Notes: a model not told the origin generated them from the letters alone. DNA of 64,000 nucleotides from Setophaga petechia (GCA_024362935.1 JANCRA010000003.1:43089291-43153290); one strand, 5' to 3'. Positions 38,601 through 52,850 are shown, counted from the stretch's first letter. Numbers and translations: made by a program.

Positions 38601-41600
38601 AAAAAAAAAAAAGATTAATTCTTGCCCCACTGTTGACTTACAAATGCAGCAAAATCCAGCCTCTAAACAGTAATCTCAGAAGACACGAGGACCTCCCAAA
38701 GGGAGTCATGGTAGAGTTTTCCCCTCTTCCCCATCCTACCCACTCCAGAGCCAGCCCTTCAATCCTGAGCAAGTACTGAGAGCAAACAGTGATAAAACCT
38801 CCTTGGCAGGATCCTCTCTTCTGTGAGTGGCCAATATTGCAGCTGCAATCTCAGAATTGCTGTGAATTGGGGCCAGTTATCCTTGCTTCCCACCACAGAC
38901 CCTGCACAGGACCATGGAGCACACACTGTCACACCAGGGTCGAGATTGTATTCTACCACAATGAGTTTTTACTTTGTCAAGTAAACTATGACACTGAAAA
39001 ATATTATCTAATAAAAACATTTCTAGTGTGAGGCCAAAGAAAAGGGTTGCATGTTTAAATATCATGGCTAGGGGTATACATTTTTCTTCAAGGCAAAGGG
39101 AATATGAGGTGAATAGAAACTAAAAATCAAGCTGCAAAAATATTAGTGCTTCTAGGCATGTCCAGAAACAACTAAAGAAAGGATTGTGTTTTGTTTGATA
39201 GAAGAGAAGGGCTCAGCTGCCCAAATTAAAAATAACTGAACTCCATTTCCCTGAATTTACTTCACTATATTGCTGGCTTTATCTATGCCTGGCTCAAATC
39301 CTCAAGTAATTGGAAATCATTTAAGTAGAATAATTCATGTTTCTAGCACTTGAGAATTCAGTTTGGTGAATTTATAAGAGTTTTCCAAAAAGTTTATAGT
39401 AGACCTAAATTTGCATATTTGGACCTTTACAGGGACCAGTGTCTGAGCACAGAGTGGTGTGTTCCCTCTGTGGACACCCCAGGAAACCACAAGGCATAAA
39501 ATGAGTATGTGAGAACTGATGTTTGACATTCCTAGGCCAGGGGCCAACCTGGCAAGCCCAGCACTTGCAAGGCCCAAGCAGAAAAGGTTTGAACTCTACC
39601 TTAGCAGCTACAAAGGCTTTTGAAATCCTATCCTCCAGAAATCATAACCTATTTCTTCTCAGCTTCTGGCAGAGCACACACTCCTCTTGTTAATAAAGCA
39701 AAGCACCTCTAAGGAATTCACAGCCACTGGAAAAAAAGTCTAATGTAAAGTAGCAATTTAATTTGCAGAGCTCTTGATAAAGGCCTTTTACTTTGGGATA
39801 TGACATAAGACTGTCACTAACAAGACAACACACTTAACCATGAATAAGGTGTTTATAAAATTCTTGGACTACAAGTACAGCAGAGCCAAGGCCATGAATG
39901 ATTGTACTCCTGACTGGGCATCTTGCCCAGTCCCAAAATTTGATGCCTTTGGCCCTCCTGCTCCTTTTGCAGGGTGTACTGGCACTGCAGGCAGCCTTCC
40001 TTCCTGTGTCAGTCCCCTCCAAAGTGGAGCCTGGTTCCAATCCCACATTTGCTGAGGCATGTGGAAAACAGCAGCTGCACACACCAAAAAGCCAGAAAAC
40101 CCAGATCCAGCTACTCCAGGCAGTCCTGGTGAGCTGCCTCCTGGAAATCACTAGTAATCTACACAAAGATACATCCTAGCAAAATACAGCCTATCATCTT
40201 TAAAAACAGATCTTGCCCCTGATTGCCACGCCTGGGACCAATGAGCAGGTGGATGGAAAAGAAGCAGGAGACCCCAACAGGCCTGAAAAATGGTGAAATG
40301 CTTCCTCGGGAAGATAGTCCAGATTGTCAGTGGATTTTGGATTCATATTCAGAGTCTGCTAATTTACATAAATCCTGATCTTTCTGCAGTTCATGCTCAA
40401 CTCTGTTAATATTAGGATACTATTTTTTTTCACATGGAGTCCTCAATTCTTTAGTAGTTCTGGACTCCAAAACTTCCTTTCAGCTTTCCATTCTTAATTT
40501 TGTAAGATTGTGGAAGACTTGGAAAAATACTAGTTGTTTTATGCCAGAATAAATGAAGGCCACTAGCTATGAGGAATTAACTTGTTATCAAATCTATTTG
40601 TGTATCAAAAGAAGGATCCAGACATAAGAGTACACATATTTCAAGAGAAAATTAATAGTATACTTCAAATATTTATTAGAACTCTATAAATTATGTATAG
40701 AGTTGTTTGTGTGAGGCCACAGAACATCATTGGTCATAGTCTGGCTTTTTGTTTGGAACAAGGCAGAAAATGTCACTGAACTCATGTATATGTATTTTAT
40801 ATTTTTAAAAAACCCATACATCATCTTTATTTAGCTGTTGTAAGAGGTGAAGGGTCCCCCACAAGCACTGATAAGTTGTTTCAGTGATTGATTAGCCTCT
40901 TTCATGTAAAGATTATTTTATCTGCTTATCCTCCACCCCCAGTGCTGACTCTCAGGCAGCAGAGCCTCTGATGTGCTGTTGTCTCTGATAAGAGAAACCT
41001 CAGCAGGATGCACAGCTGGGCAGGGATGGGTGAGGTAAATCAAGCACTACCAGCAGCACAGCCTCCAGATACTGCTCCCCTCCTGACCATGTTGTTCTTG
41101 TAAGGCAAGTTAACTGGCCCACATTTGGGGACGATCTAAGGCAGTTATACTGCTCCTGGTACCCAGAAACAGCCAAGGGAAGCAATTTGAGTGCTCCTAC
41201 ACAGCATCCTCTCACAGCAACATACACTGCCAATATCCACAGGCTGCAGTTAGGTGGCATGGGAAAGAAAGTCCTCTCAGTACATTGGCAGGAGGCAAGA
41301 CAGACAGTTCCCAGACTGCAGTCTTTGGTCAGAATAATCCAGAAACCAGCTGCACCTGACTTCTTTCCCCAGGTACAGCTCAGCTGGTTCGAATGCCTGA
41401 GGAGAACTCCCCCCTCTTCTTACACCATAGCACAGAGAAGTGGCCATGTACAAACACCTCATTTTCTTCCTGCACCCACCTCCCACTGAGCCAGACAGCC
41501 CTGGCTCAGCAAGCACCTTCTGCTCTGTGCTGCCTCTGACCCACATCTCATCTGCTGCCAGTGCTTTTGCTGCCTCCTTCCAGGTCACTGCCCTGCCTCT

Positions 41601-44300
41601 AAAAGCACATTCCCTCCACCTTCAAAACCTTGACAGAGTCTGAGTTAAAACAGCCACTGTCAGCATTGACTGCTGGCAGCCTGACCCTCAACTGACAACA
41701 AAGCAGGCAGTGCTAAAGCTTTCCTTTCTGCTCCCAGCTCCTGCTCTATGTATGTGTTTGCAGTAATCATAAAAGCTCAGGCACCTTCTCCATCACCATT
41801 CAAGAAATAACAGCAACCATAGGAAAAAGCCTTTTCCTCTCTGAGGAAACTGCTCCCTGAACATCTGCTCCCTGCTCGTCCTTGCTGCTGCCCAAATAGA
41901 TTTCTGTAACAAAAGCCAATCAACCTCAGGTAGATCCTAGAGGAGTCAAAGAAAACATGATTTGGTTAGGTGACAGTCTGATTGCAGCTCTGAATCTGCC
42001 TAGATCCATCAGAACTCCTGATGAAATCTTGTTTGCATCTATTTAATAGATTATAAACACAAATATGTTTCCAGCCAAGCATTTTTAGAGCACTATTTCT
42101 CTGCAGACCCTTTCAAGGGAAGAACCCTCTGACAGACATCTCTTTGCTCAGGAGGGTCTGGACATACACTGAATCCTTTTGTGTTGCACCTGACTGATCC
42201 TTGTGCATGCAAAACCAGACATCCTCTCTTCAGAGGGGTGCCATTTTCTTTTCTTTCCCAGAGATTCTGGGGATGTGATCCAGCTGATACACACAGTCAG
42301 TATATGGGACTCGCCCTGGAAATACAATAACATATCTCCAGACATTTCAGCTCTGGCAGCTCAGATAAATCTTACTCTGCATCCAGCCACGGCCAGGACA
42401 AAAATGCCTTTTTCAGAGGAAGCTGATGAGCTTGGCAAAACACATCCTCCTGCATCATGAGGGACAGGGGATGAACAAATCTCACACTGGTAGAACAAGG
42501 AGCATCAAAGTAGAAAGCTGCACATATCCTGCCAGTGATTTTTTGATGGGTGAACTTGGGGCCAAGCTGGACAGGTTTACCTCAGCCTTGCACTGCAGTC
42601 TGGGCAGCTTGTCACACATCCAGACTTGTGATACATTCTCAGCACTGACCCTTGATCAAACTTTTCTGTCATTTCCCTGGGCCAGTACTGTAACATCTGA
42701 CCAGAAATTCCTCCTTTAATAACATGGAAATGACTGCTAACATACATAGAGTTAGCCTTGCATATTTGTTAGTTATGGTTAAGGAAATGAGGCAAAAAAT
42801 TAGGGTTTTTATGTCTACTGTCAAATCAAAAATGTCTTTGGTTTCTTTTGGGGAGGTAAGGGACAATCCATGTTTAATGCTACATTTTTTCCTTTATTAA
42901 ACCCTATTTTATTTGTATGTAATTTGGTGAAAGAAAATGAGTTCCAACTGGCCCAGTTCTCTGCTGCAGATAAATGGTAACTGACTTCTCTGTGAGCACT
43001 ATGTACTTACTTACAGTTGAATGAGGCTGAAATGGCATTTGTCCTTGCAAGTGACCAAGAAATGTCACTGATACCTCGGGGCTGGGTGCCCACCAGGTGG
43101 TGAATTCAACTGGCTTTGGCAGCACCCACCAAATGTGGGTGCAAATGATGCCACGTCAAAGTCCTGCACCTCTGTCTGAGATACTTTTTTTTTTTTCAAA
43201 GCTTTAGATACTTCTCTTATTTTGAGGACACAGACAGCTTGCCTCAGCAGAGCTAACAGGTCAGGATGACCTAAAGGATGCCCTTAAAGGTTTATTTTCT
43301 TTTCAGTGAAGTGGCCCTGCAAATGGTTTATTAAAGTGGCATCAATTTAGCAGTGGTTTTTTGAAGTAGAATTTTGTATTTCAGTTTCCCATGTGGGGTT
43401 ATTCATTTCTGGTTTGTGCTCAAGGAGGAGGAGGCAGCTAACAAAAAAAAGAGTGAACTGAATATTCATGAGCAGGATAAAGTAATATACTTCTCTTGAA
43501 GCAACAAAACCAAAAAAAATTAATGGGATTTGACTTAATCTCATATAGTCTCAATAATCTACTATAGAGTGATATTTTCTTTTAAAAATGCAAGATTTTT
43601 CATTTTTAAAAACCCCTCTTCTTAGTTTTTCCTGAATTTGCTTTATTCTTTCTGGTAGCCAAATAAATTAATTTCAATAAAGCAGTAATATATTAAGTCT
43701 CAGTAATTAAGATATTGGTGGAAAATTAGTTTAATTTTTTTAGGAGTTTGAGTTTTTTAAAAAGGCTTTTCTTCCCTGAGAAATTTGGCAACCTAACTTT
43801 GAGCAGAGGGACTACAATATTACAAACAGATTATGTTTGTTTTGCTGGCCCCACTGATGATGTCTCCACAAATTTGCATCTTTGAAAGCAAATGTAAGAT
43901 CCAAAAAAGGGACCACACTCCTTTCCTAGTTAACTACCACAGCCACATCTGCACCCCCCTCTCTCTAAGCACTGCAGACAAGGTGTCTTGCCAGGAGAGG
44001 TGATCAAGTCTAGAAAGACCCTGTGCATTGATGCAGCACCTCCTTATCTCCCCACAGACCACCTAATAGGTCTTGTGTTTCCACACATCCCTCCTCCAGT
44101 GTATCCTCTTACTCCTTTCTATATTCACCAACCACCAGAGGCTCTGGAGGATCATGAACTTGGTGATTCCAAGCACAGTTATGCCAACCACCTCATGCAT
44201 GCCACATGCCACAGCCTTCCTCCCAGATTTGTCATAACCTATTTGCCTTTGAGGGCTGTCCCCCTCTGCTGAATTTTCCTGAAATGTTAGTGCTTCCTGG
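32605..44300. other. Long non-coding segment
   Basis: No gene recognised. The block at about 36,030-36,380 is AT-rich, free of repeats and dense in ATTA/TAAT words, which is the look of a conserved developmental enhancer. At 34211-34250 a 16-mer (tcccagagcagcaagc) is present twice. A 16-nt A run at 38597-38612 directly follows a stop codon of a 67-codon frame, raising and then failing the idea of a processed pseudogene because nothing in the frame is recognisable. The ancient-repeat-like word tgacttcaatggga lies at 38097-38110. Small hairpins occur at 39912-39932 and 40680-40704 (9-bp arms each). Confidence 0.5.
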
Positions 44301-44303
44301 ACA

Positions 44304-44420
44304 ACAGAATCCCAGAATGGCTGGGGACAGAAGGGACCTCAGGAGGTCATCCAAGCCCCAGTCATACCCTGCCGTGGTTCTGCAGGCAGCTGGAGGGTCC
44401 CTGCAGCCATGGACAAAGGA
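44304..44420 (-). mobile_element. CR1 LINE 3' end
   Basis: The plus strand reads 'cagaatcccagaatggctgg', then 'agaagggacctcaggaggtcatcca', then 'agccccagtcataccctg'. This is the standard reverse-complement CR1 3' end, so the copy lies on the minus strand and is 5'-truncated after roughly 100 bp. One GT of the usual 'ggggttggaaggg' core is altered. Confidence 0.8.
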
Positions 44421-46902
44421 AGCTCTGCACCAGCCACCTTCTTATGTGTGCAACTCAACATAAGTTTTCTGATTCATGAACCCATTGGCTGGTTTGTGCT
44501 GTCTTTTTAGGAACCTTTCAGGGCTATTCCTTTTGCATAAGGATTGCATAAGCTTCAACTTCCTAGGAAACTGAGCTAAAAAAAAATTGAAGCATAATGA
44601 GTGTCACAGCCAAATCAGAGCCTGCAAGCAGGGATGTGTAAACCAAATGTGTGCTGTGAAGGAAGCAACAGTGCAACTGAACCAAACTGGCTCCTTGTGA
44701 GCGCCTGAGAATCTTTCCCAGATTTTAGACTTCTGATGGACTCTCTAGGATTCAGGAAGGAGCAAATCTTAGGTTTAGTATCAGAATAAACAAAGCCTGG
44801 GCGCAGAAGAACCAAAGGATTTGCTTTGATTTACAGACACTGTCACATCCTAAGATAATTAATTTCATTAACAGGCCTGATATCAATCTCTCATTACTAA
44901 AGGAAAGTGTCAGAAACAACAGAAATTGCTCTCATCTGCTCCACCTAGACCAATACATACTCTGCTCTCATGCTGGCAGGACTGCCAGTGTCAGGAGAGC
45001 AGCTGCATCCCTTGCCATGCTGGCAAAAGGAGCTTCCTTACAGACCAGCAAAGGCAATGTACTGTGAAGCTGTGTGTGAGGAGCTGTGCTTTTAAGGAAC
45101 ACTCTGCCCAGCAGCCAGCTGACCTACATTTACAGCTGAAGATGTAAAGCTGCCCCACAGGGACTTCTGTCTAACCTACAAACATGGAAGGAGAGCTACT
45201 CAAGCAGACTGTGCCTTTTAAAACTATAAACTGAGCAGGAGCAGCAGCATGGGGACAGGCTTTTCCTGCTCCCACGTGTAAGAAGCAGCCCAGTTCAATA
45301 TACCATGGTAAGCCACTGCCAGCAGGGGAGCACATCCCAGGATAGCTCCTACCACCTCAATATGCCTTGCTGCAGGGAGAAAAGCAGAGTTTTGCTATGT
45401 GGAGGCAAACAGAGTGAGCAGGGAGATGGCAGCCTGGGCTAAGCTGGGCAAACCAGGCCTTGGGGTCTCATTGTAGGCAGTAAAGCTGCAGCAAAGCCAG
45501 TGCTGCTGTGCTGTTTCTGCTGCCAAGCTCGTGGCATCAAAGCTCACACAAGGAGCAACACTGAGCCACAGCTCGCCACGTGAGCAAGGGCAACCTTCGA
45601 AATACAAGGGGGACAAACAACTTGGTGCATTGTAGGGTTGCTAGGCCATAAAGAGAGAAGAGGAAGAGAGAGAAGCACCTTCCCCAGGCACAGTGGTGAT
45701 AGTTGCATCAGCAGAAGATAATCACACACACTTGGGATTTTTAACCCCCATCAAACAAAGTAGTTCTGTTGAGATCAGCACAGTGCTGCTCCACAGTGTA
45801 TGAGGATCTTCACATTGGTATGAATCAGCCTTTAGAAAAACAAGCTCCCACTTAATTTGCTGAATCCTTCCCCCAAAACACTGATTTTTCTTGAACAGAG
45901 CATTCCCTGTCCCATTGTGGAGCTGCAAGGTCACATGACAAGTAAAGAGTACATCAGCTCTTTTTCCACTGCTACAGTGGTAAAGGAAAGACATAAATGA
46001 AAAACTGACTGTTATCACAAGGCAAAATTGCATATCCCAAGCTCACCTTAAGACAGGCTGTAAGTGTTAATTAAGCTACCTTACCTATAGTTAAATTACA
46101 TCACACTCTGTCATCCCTGAATGGCAGTTTTCTACATTGGAATTTTATGAGATAAAACCAGAGCAAGGAATAGCTCTGCTGAGCTCTGTAAATAGAAGTA
46201 AATAACCACAGAAGGAAACTATTAATAAACCCTGGGTAGAAAGACATCTCCCAGATTACTTAGTATTAATTTCCTTTCAGTTTCATTTCGCAGAAATCTA
46301 ACCATCTTTTATCAAAACTTCACACAGAAAAGACCTTTCCTGGGACCATGCAAATGCCTGGTGCAGATGCAATAACCTGGGAGCCAGTGCAGCTGAACTG
46401 CAGCCTGGAGCGGGGACTGACTGCTGAGACACAGCCACGTGTCCTGCTTGCGACTCAGAGCTTGTGTTGGTGCAAGTTGCTGCAGTGGGTGTCTATATTT
46501 ATCACACACTTGACTGGGTCATGTTTGTTACCTTGGTTCTCAGGTAGAAGTCACCTGCATATAGGAGATTCATGGCATTTCTGTGACACCCTGATAGAAA
46601 ATATGATGCCCATATATTGGAGCCAGCATGAGACATCAGCTTGAACACAAACCATTCATGTTTTCATGCATCATACCTTTGTCCTTCCACCCAGCCACAG
46701 CCTTGTAATATAAAAGGGGGTTAAGAAGTTAAATAAATACTTCTTCTCTTTTTTTATATTAAACTTTGATGTCCACCATATTAAATAAGGTCAAGAGGAA
46801 TGAGGTTCAGTTTGCAGACCAAACAGGAACATTTAATAAAAAAATCTAATCTGCTGTGATAAAACTCCCATTTCCTGTAACATGGATTCTAGAAAATAAT
46901 TC
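44421..46902. other. Non-coding DNA, nothing recognised
   Basis: Moderately GC-rich around 44,900-45,600 without CpG enrichment. No exon, promoter or repeat that I can support. Confidence 0.55.
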
Positions 46903-46903
46903 A

Positions 46904-47020
46904 AGTCACAGAATCACGGTATCATAGAATATCCTGAGTAGGAAGATATCCATAAAGACTACTGAGCCCAACTCCTGGCCCTGTACAGGGCAAGTGTTCA
47001 GTATTCCTTTGCTGAGACAA
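46904..47020 (-). mobile_element. CR1 LINE 3' end
   Basis: The plus strand reads 'cacagaatcacggtatcata', 'gaatatcctgagtaggaaga', 'gagcccaactcctggccctg' and 'tacagggcaa'. The order and spacing match the CR1 subfamily whose 3' end contains 'tatcctgagttggaaggg' and 'aactcctggccctgcac'. The element is on the minus strand and truncated. Confidence 0.85.
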
Positions 47021-48033
47021 GTGCATTTTTCTACCATGCTTTTTTCCGAGCACAATCATTTCTATTAAAAAGGTTGAGGCAATTACCTATGAATGTCCCT
47101 GACAAATCTTATCAGTTCAGCAAGTCAATTTCATATTTTCTCCTCGCAGATTTCAGCAAGTTCATGATCAGCAATGCTTTTTGGCCAAAGTTAGGCCCTT
47201 TTTACTTGTAGGAAATAGACATTTCTATTCATTCAAGGAAGATGGACTAGAAAAACATTTCAAAAGTGATTACAGGATTCAACATCATAAGCCCTTAAAC
47301 CACTTCTAAAAGCTAAAAGGTCAGAGGCTTTAAAGCTGCTTTTGACAACTTTTAAATATTTTACCCTAATCTTGAGCCACAGCAATTTACAAGAACTGGA
47401 GGAGATGACAGACAGATCATTCCACAGTAAGGAACAGCCTGTCAGACATCATTTTTGTTAGTGACCATCTTCTCTAAGAACAGAGGCATTGACCAGCATA
47501 TATCCCATATGGCAAATTACATATTCACTAAGACCTATGCAGTCATCTGGATTTATGAAACATTGCAGAACTCTCTCAAGGGAAACAAAAATAACAAGTA
47601 TATAATCCTTCTGTAGTCTAGCCTGAAAATTACATGCCTATAACACCACACAGAGCGTTTTCCTCAAAAAATTCTTCCTAAGAAGCCAGCTGAAAAGAGA
47701 AGCCAGGTATGCTGGGGGAACATTTTCTATATTAGCACTAAAGCAGCAAATTAAATTATTGTATCACCTTTAAAGTCATCCCATCCTCCCCCCACCCCCT
47801 TCAGTTACCTATGTGGGGATCAATTTGTTCAACTTTGTGCCTTGTACTAGCTCTCCATTGTGAGAACCTATTTTAGCCTAGATTCCCACAAATCGCCACA
47901 TTTTAATGGTTTCTTGACCAAAGGAGCAATGCCCATCTGGACACACTCAGCCAGCCACATTTCATCAAACACATGACATGATGGTACAGAAATGCACCAT
48001 CTACTTTAAGGTTTAAGCTTTCATATTGTGCCC

Positions 48034-48049
48034 ATCTTTTGCAAAAGAT
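48034..48049. repeat. Perfect 16-bp palindrome
   Basis: ATCTTTTGCAAAAGAT is identical to its reverse complement. It directly abuts the longer inverted repeat that starts at 48050, so 46 contiguous bases are built of two perfect palindromic units. Confidence 0.95.
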
Positions 48050-48079
48050 TAAGGGGACACAAATCTTTGTGTCCCCTTA
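48050..48079. repeat. Perfect inverted repeat, 14-bp arms, 2-nt loop
   Basis: Arms TAAGGGGACACAAA (48050-48063) and TTTGTGTCCCCTTA (48066-48079) are exact reverse complements around the dinucleotide TC. A 2-nt spacer is too small for a stable RNA loop without opening the inner pairs, so the structure is more telling of a DNA-level event than of an RNA gene. Confidence 0.95.
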
Positions 48080-51000
48080 TATTCTTATATGGGGTCATGG
48101 GTGAGTGAGTCTGTGCAGTTTTGCCATTTGCTACTGCCAATGCAGAAGCTGAAACTACTCTAGGGGTGCTGACAGTGTTGCAGTTACAAGTGGCCACACG
48201 TTGCTGTCTTACTGATGAAACTTTCCCAAGGAGAGGCCAGCAGGCTTGCCCTTCCCCCTGCTTCCATCCTGCATTTCCTTATCCCTGGGAGGTTCACATG
48301 AGCACTGTGAGGGAGGAAACCTCTTGTGTTTGGGGAAGTAGAAGTGTAGATCCACACATGCTTTGTAAACACTTCAGTATACATTAAAGGCATGAGCTGC
48401 ATATAATCATCATTTCATGGTAGGAGCACCCAGGAAGGTCCCAGACACTGTCTGCCCACTAAGATCAAAGTGGCTGCAGGAGCTACACCATGAAGGGAGG
48501 ACATGAGGTGCTCTGGAGAGGTCCTGTCACCCATCTATCTGTTGCAACTGTGGGTGTAGAAAACAGGGTATTGCCTAGCTCCTGTTTTCTCCCAGACTGC
48601 AGTGCTCTGCAGAAAATAATGAGCAAACTCCAGCAAGCTTTGCTTTTCAAGATGGTATTTCCATGGAGATATTCCTGAATGTCTCCAGCTGGTGCCCTGG
48701 CTATGGATTTAGAAGTTTTGCTTCTAAAAGGTATGATAAATAATGTGATTAAAAGCAAATAGGTTGTCTTTATTCCAAGGGATGTCTGTATCAGGCTGGT
48801 GGGTTTTTTAGTGATACAGATTTCTCACACACAAAGAAATTCTAACTTTGCTTAGCGTTGCTTTCTAGATTTCTTCTCTGGTTAGTTTTTCTCTATCCCT
48901 GCATGCCAGACATCCTGGAAGCTGGATTGTGCACCATGGAAAAGCCATCCTCACATAGTATGTGAAAAAGAATGGAATTTGCTAGGGGAGAAAGAGCTTT
49001 CCTGGTTATATCCAGTGTGATTTGGAACATTGCTAGCTCTGTGGCTGGGTACAGCATGCTCCAAGCCTTCAGACTGGAAAACTCAGAGCTACCTAGGCTA
49101 CCTTCTCCTGGTAGTGTCCATTCCATTACTGAAGACATTATTTTACTCAGAAAGCTAAGATCAATTGTTAGGTTCTGTATTCCTTGAAAATAAATGCCTT
49201 ACTGTTGCAGAAGCTGCAGAACATGTGATCAAAGGATGCCATATGGGCCATTTATTAGCAACAAAAAATGAATGCACCATTTGTCAGGCTGTAATTGAAA
49301 CGGAAGAACAATTCCAGTTTTCACTCCCACTGTTGATCTGGCTATCTGTATCACAGAGCATAAACAGTTTCTTGCCTTGTTACTTCTAGCATAAATCCAG
49401 AGCACATTAACTTTATACATGGATAGTGAGAGTAAATATTTCATGTTATGACTCAATAACATGCCATTATATATGTAAGCATATTGCCTACCAGCTTCCT
49501 ACTTACATACATGTTAATGGGATTATGTTTATATACATATACAGAAATACAAATTCACATCCAAGCTAACCAACCAACCCAACAAAGATAAAAATAAAAT
49601 CACTGCAGACAGTTTACATGTAATTCTGAATTTCAAGTGTTTTAAAATACTATTGCAATTTTCAAGTCCACATTCTAAATTAACACGCTCTAAGAGCATT
49701 GCATAGAAGCCATTTTAAACTGTCAAAATACAAATCAATGTATTTCCACTGCCTTAACTCAGGTCTTAAGCTAAAACCAAAACATTTCCAGATAAATGCT
49801 TTCTTAAGTCAAAGAATCATAGTTTTCTCTTGGTTTCATTTCTGCAGAATTCCAAATACAATCATTAACATAGATCACAAGCTTTATATTTTTAGTCGCT
49901 TCTTCTTGCTACTTTTCTCCATTTTCTCCCCTCAAAATAAAATGTCTAGAACTACCCTTATCTTTTTTGACTTCAACAAAACTGAGAAACTTGCAACATT
50001 TACAAGGCTGAGGGAGGCAATTGGGGTGCAAAGCACCACACCAGATTGAGAGCGGTACAGGAAAAATCTGCTGTTCTGTTTTGAGGGTGGCTGCAGTCAT
50101 GGCCTTCCCAGTGCTACAAGCTGAGGGGCCAGGCCAGGAAAGGGCAATTCATCCCATGTGACTGATCCTCATCTCCTGACCTGCCACAGGGCCTGGGCCA
50201 CCCTTGCTTCCTTGGGACTGCTCAGAGACCACCAACACAGCTCAGGCACAAGGAGCATTCCTTGGGTATCTATTCCATGGTGCCCAAAGTGAGGCCACTT
50301 CTACCTTTGGCTTGACAGTGACAGAAATCACCAAGATTTTGCCTGTTGTGGCATGTAGAGTGATAGCAAAGGCTCAAAAATAACTAAGCAGCCTGTATTC
50401 AGCTCTTTCAGGATTACTATTATGCTGGAACACACCAGCAGCACATCAGTAACAGGGTTTCAAAAAGCCCTTTGAATAATCAAGAGAATCATTCATTCCC
50501 CTCCATTTAAATTACATCCTACTTAGTGACAAAGCTCCATTTCTACCAAGGGTTACCTTCAATATGTCTCATTTAAATCTTAAACCAGCAAAATTCACAT
50601 CTTCACTCACTTTTCCTCCACTTTGTTTTGTCTTTTCAGTTTTACAACTATAACAGCCACAGATTGCAACTTCACAGATGTGTGTTTGACATTAATACAA
50701 AAAACTTCCCCAGGAAGACAAACAGGTGTTGAGCTGGTATGTCAATGCTATGTTTTTCACATTTGTTAAACTTAAATCTTAACCTGAGATAAGGTCTAAT
50801 TCAGATTCCACAAGAAAATCCCAGGAAATTACAAACATATCTATAAAACTAGGTATAAAACAGCCTCATCTTCCATATAATGACAGAGCCTGTGATTTCT
50901 GGAAGGGATGTTTGGAATCCAATGAGTATGAATGTCAGCTTCCCACGGCTACCTTGGAAGCCTCAGTCAGCGAGAACAGGAACAGGAATGGTGCAGAAAC

Positions 51001-52732
51001 AGAGGAACAAGCAAAAACATAGTTTAGACTATTTGCAGGGCCAAATAAATGTTTACAAGACATTTAGAACCAACGTTTGTCAATGCTTCCTGGCAGAATC
51101 GCACAAAAGTCATACTAAACCATTTTTGCTGCATCATTTCTCATTAGTACAAGGTACTACTTCACTCCCATAACCACAGGTGGTAACGGGGCCACATGAC
51201 TTCATGGACTGCCATTCCACTTGTCATGGGAGCCAGTTCAGAGGTTATTTACTTCTGAGCTGAAACAGAGATAGAATTTCACCAAATGAGGCCTCCCCTC
51301 TACCCCACTTGGACATAATGGGGAGACTCCTCCTTACAATTACAGCTGCAATGTTCATGTCTCTCCTGCACCTACAGACTTGGCCCTCCCACTCTGTCCT
51401 CTTCCCAGAGTACTCAAAACATAACTTCAACACAGCTTGGAAAGGCAGCTGTGGTGCAGGTGATCCCAAGAGGCTACAGCCCCATGCCATCCATTTCTGA
51501 CCCCCTAGGGAACCCACTGCCTCCCAGGATGGTGCTGCAAAGCTATTCCAGCCAAGGCAAATCATGAAGCTGCTCAGGTTCCTCCTCGGTCCTCAGGAAG
51601 AAGAATGAAGAAAAGCATCATTGCCATCAACAGTTGCGCTACGCACAGCCCATGAGTATGGGAAGTTCTAGCTGGGGAAGTCTTTGGGGACTGTGTATAG
51701 CTTTACCCAGCTTTAATTTAATACTTTGACTTAGCTCTGAGGAAGCTACATTGTTCCTGAGGGATCTGTTTGCAAAAAAACACTGACACCCCACTTCCTG
51801 CACCACCTCTCCTAAAAACCCCCAACGAATTATTAGAGAGAAGTATTTGAACAAGTACAGTGATAAAATGTTGTTTCTCAAAGCTATCAAAAATACACAT
51901 TTTCAAACTCCACTCCAAGTATCTGGGGTACTGCAAGCTGTTAGAGTGAAACTCAGGTTATTTAGTATCATTTTTGAAGCAGCAGGTATGATGCACTCTC
52001 GGGATTAACTGCATCTTTGTATATTATAGGACTGCTGCAGTCTAAAAAGCTGCATTCATTCACTCTGTTCCAGTGCTGCTGATCAACCATCAGCTCCTTA
52101 GGTAGCAATATTTTTGGGGGCTCTTCAGAAATGTTTATCTGTAGAGGTGTTTGCAACTGATGTAGGTGCAATGCAGTATCCTGCCACTTTGAGCACCACA
52201 CACTTTGGGGGCTACATTAAAAACATTTCCTGCCTTTGCTCTGCCCTATTTTTGCTCTGTGGCAGAGCACAACTTGCAAAACGATCCATAGCATCAAACT
52301 TAACAGAAGTTACCCTTAAAAAAGAAAGGGCAAGATTAATCAGCAATTTTTAGAAGACTTGAGCAAATATTAGCAAGCAGCTCTGGTATTTTGAGTTTCC
52401 ACTAGCAAAATTACAAAACCAAAGAAAACATTTTAATATCAACATCTTGCAGCTGCATTTTGCTCTCTCATGGCTAAAAGCTTAAATCAATGTGCTACAG
52501 CACAGGAAATAACCAGAGTAGGACACAAACACAGTGTTTTAACTCAGATCATTGCAACAGTTAATCGAGCATTTTGTGACAGCAAGCCATTTACCAAGTA
52601 CATTTCCACATAATTAAGCAGCAAACGAGACACAGTCCACAGCAGCCTCACAATTAATTGTGTCAGCAATCAGATCATGAAGCACCCTACGCATACAGAC
52701 GTGGCTATACGGACCTGTCTTTCTATACTCAC
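48080..52732. other. Non-coding DNA, nothing recognised
   Basis: Unique-looking sequence. A small inverted repeat with 8-bp arms lies at 49442-49463. Frames of up to 116 codons (e.g. 49699-50049 plus) show no known domain. In the proposed minus-strand gene this would be the start of the long first intron. Confidence 0.5.
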
Positions 52733-52850
52733 CGTGCAGCAAGGCATGGGTGTTACGTTGGTCTCCAAATAATCGCTTCAGAGCCCCAGGCAGAGCAACC
52801 TTCCTCTCACTCTCATCTCGGGCAAGTCAGTGTTTCTGGAAGGTGGCCAG
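52733..52850 (-). other. Candidate alternative first exon, minus strand
   Basis: The minus strand shows a strong donor, CTGCACG followed by GTGAGTATAG (junction 52733/52732). An ATG at 52747 lies 15 nt before the donor, giving M-P-C-C-T in phase 0, with an in-frame TGA (TGA AGC GAT) upstream, so translation could start here and continue in the next exon. Alternatively the exon is wholly untranslated. The 5' end shown is a guess based on the position of two inverted CCAAT boxes further upstream. I do not recognise the N-terminus. Confidence 0.35.

Noticed and set aside
38394..38612. 67-codon frame ending at a stop followed by 16 A's, suggesting a processed pseudogene
   Set aside because: No recognisable parent protein, no polyadenylation signal just upstream, no target-site duplication seen. 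Probably a chance A run.
39912..39932. Perfect 9-bp hairpin with a 3-nt loop, and similar ones at 15601-15622 and 40680-40704
   Set aside because: A few 9-bp short-loop hairpins are expected by chance in 64 kb, so they are recorded but not treated as signals.
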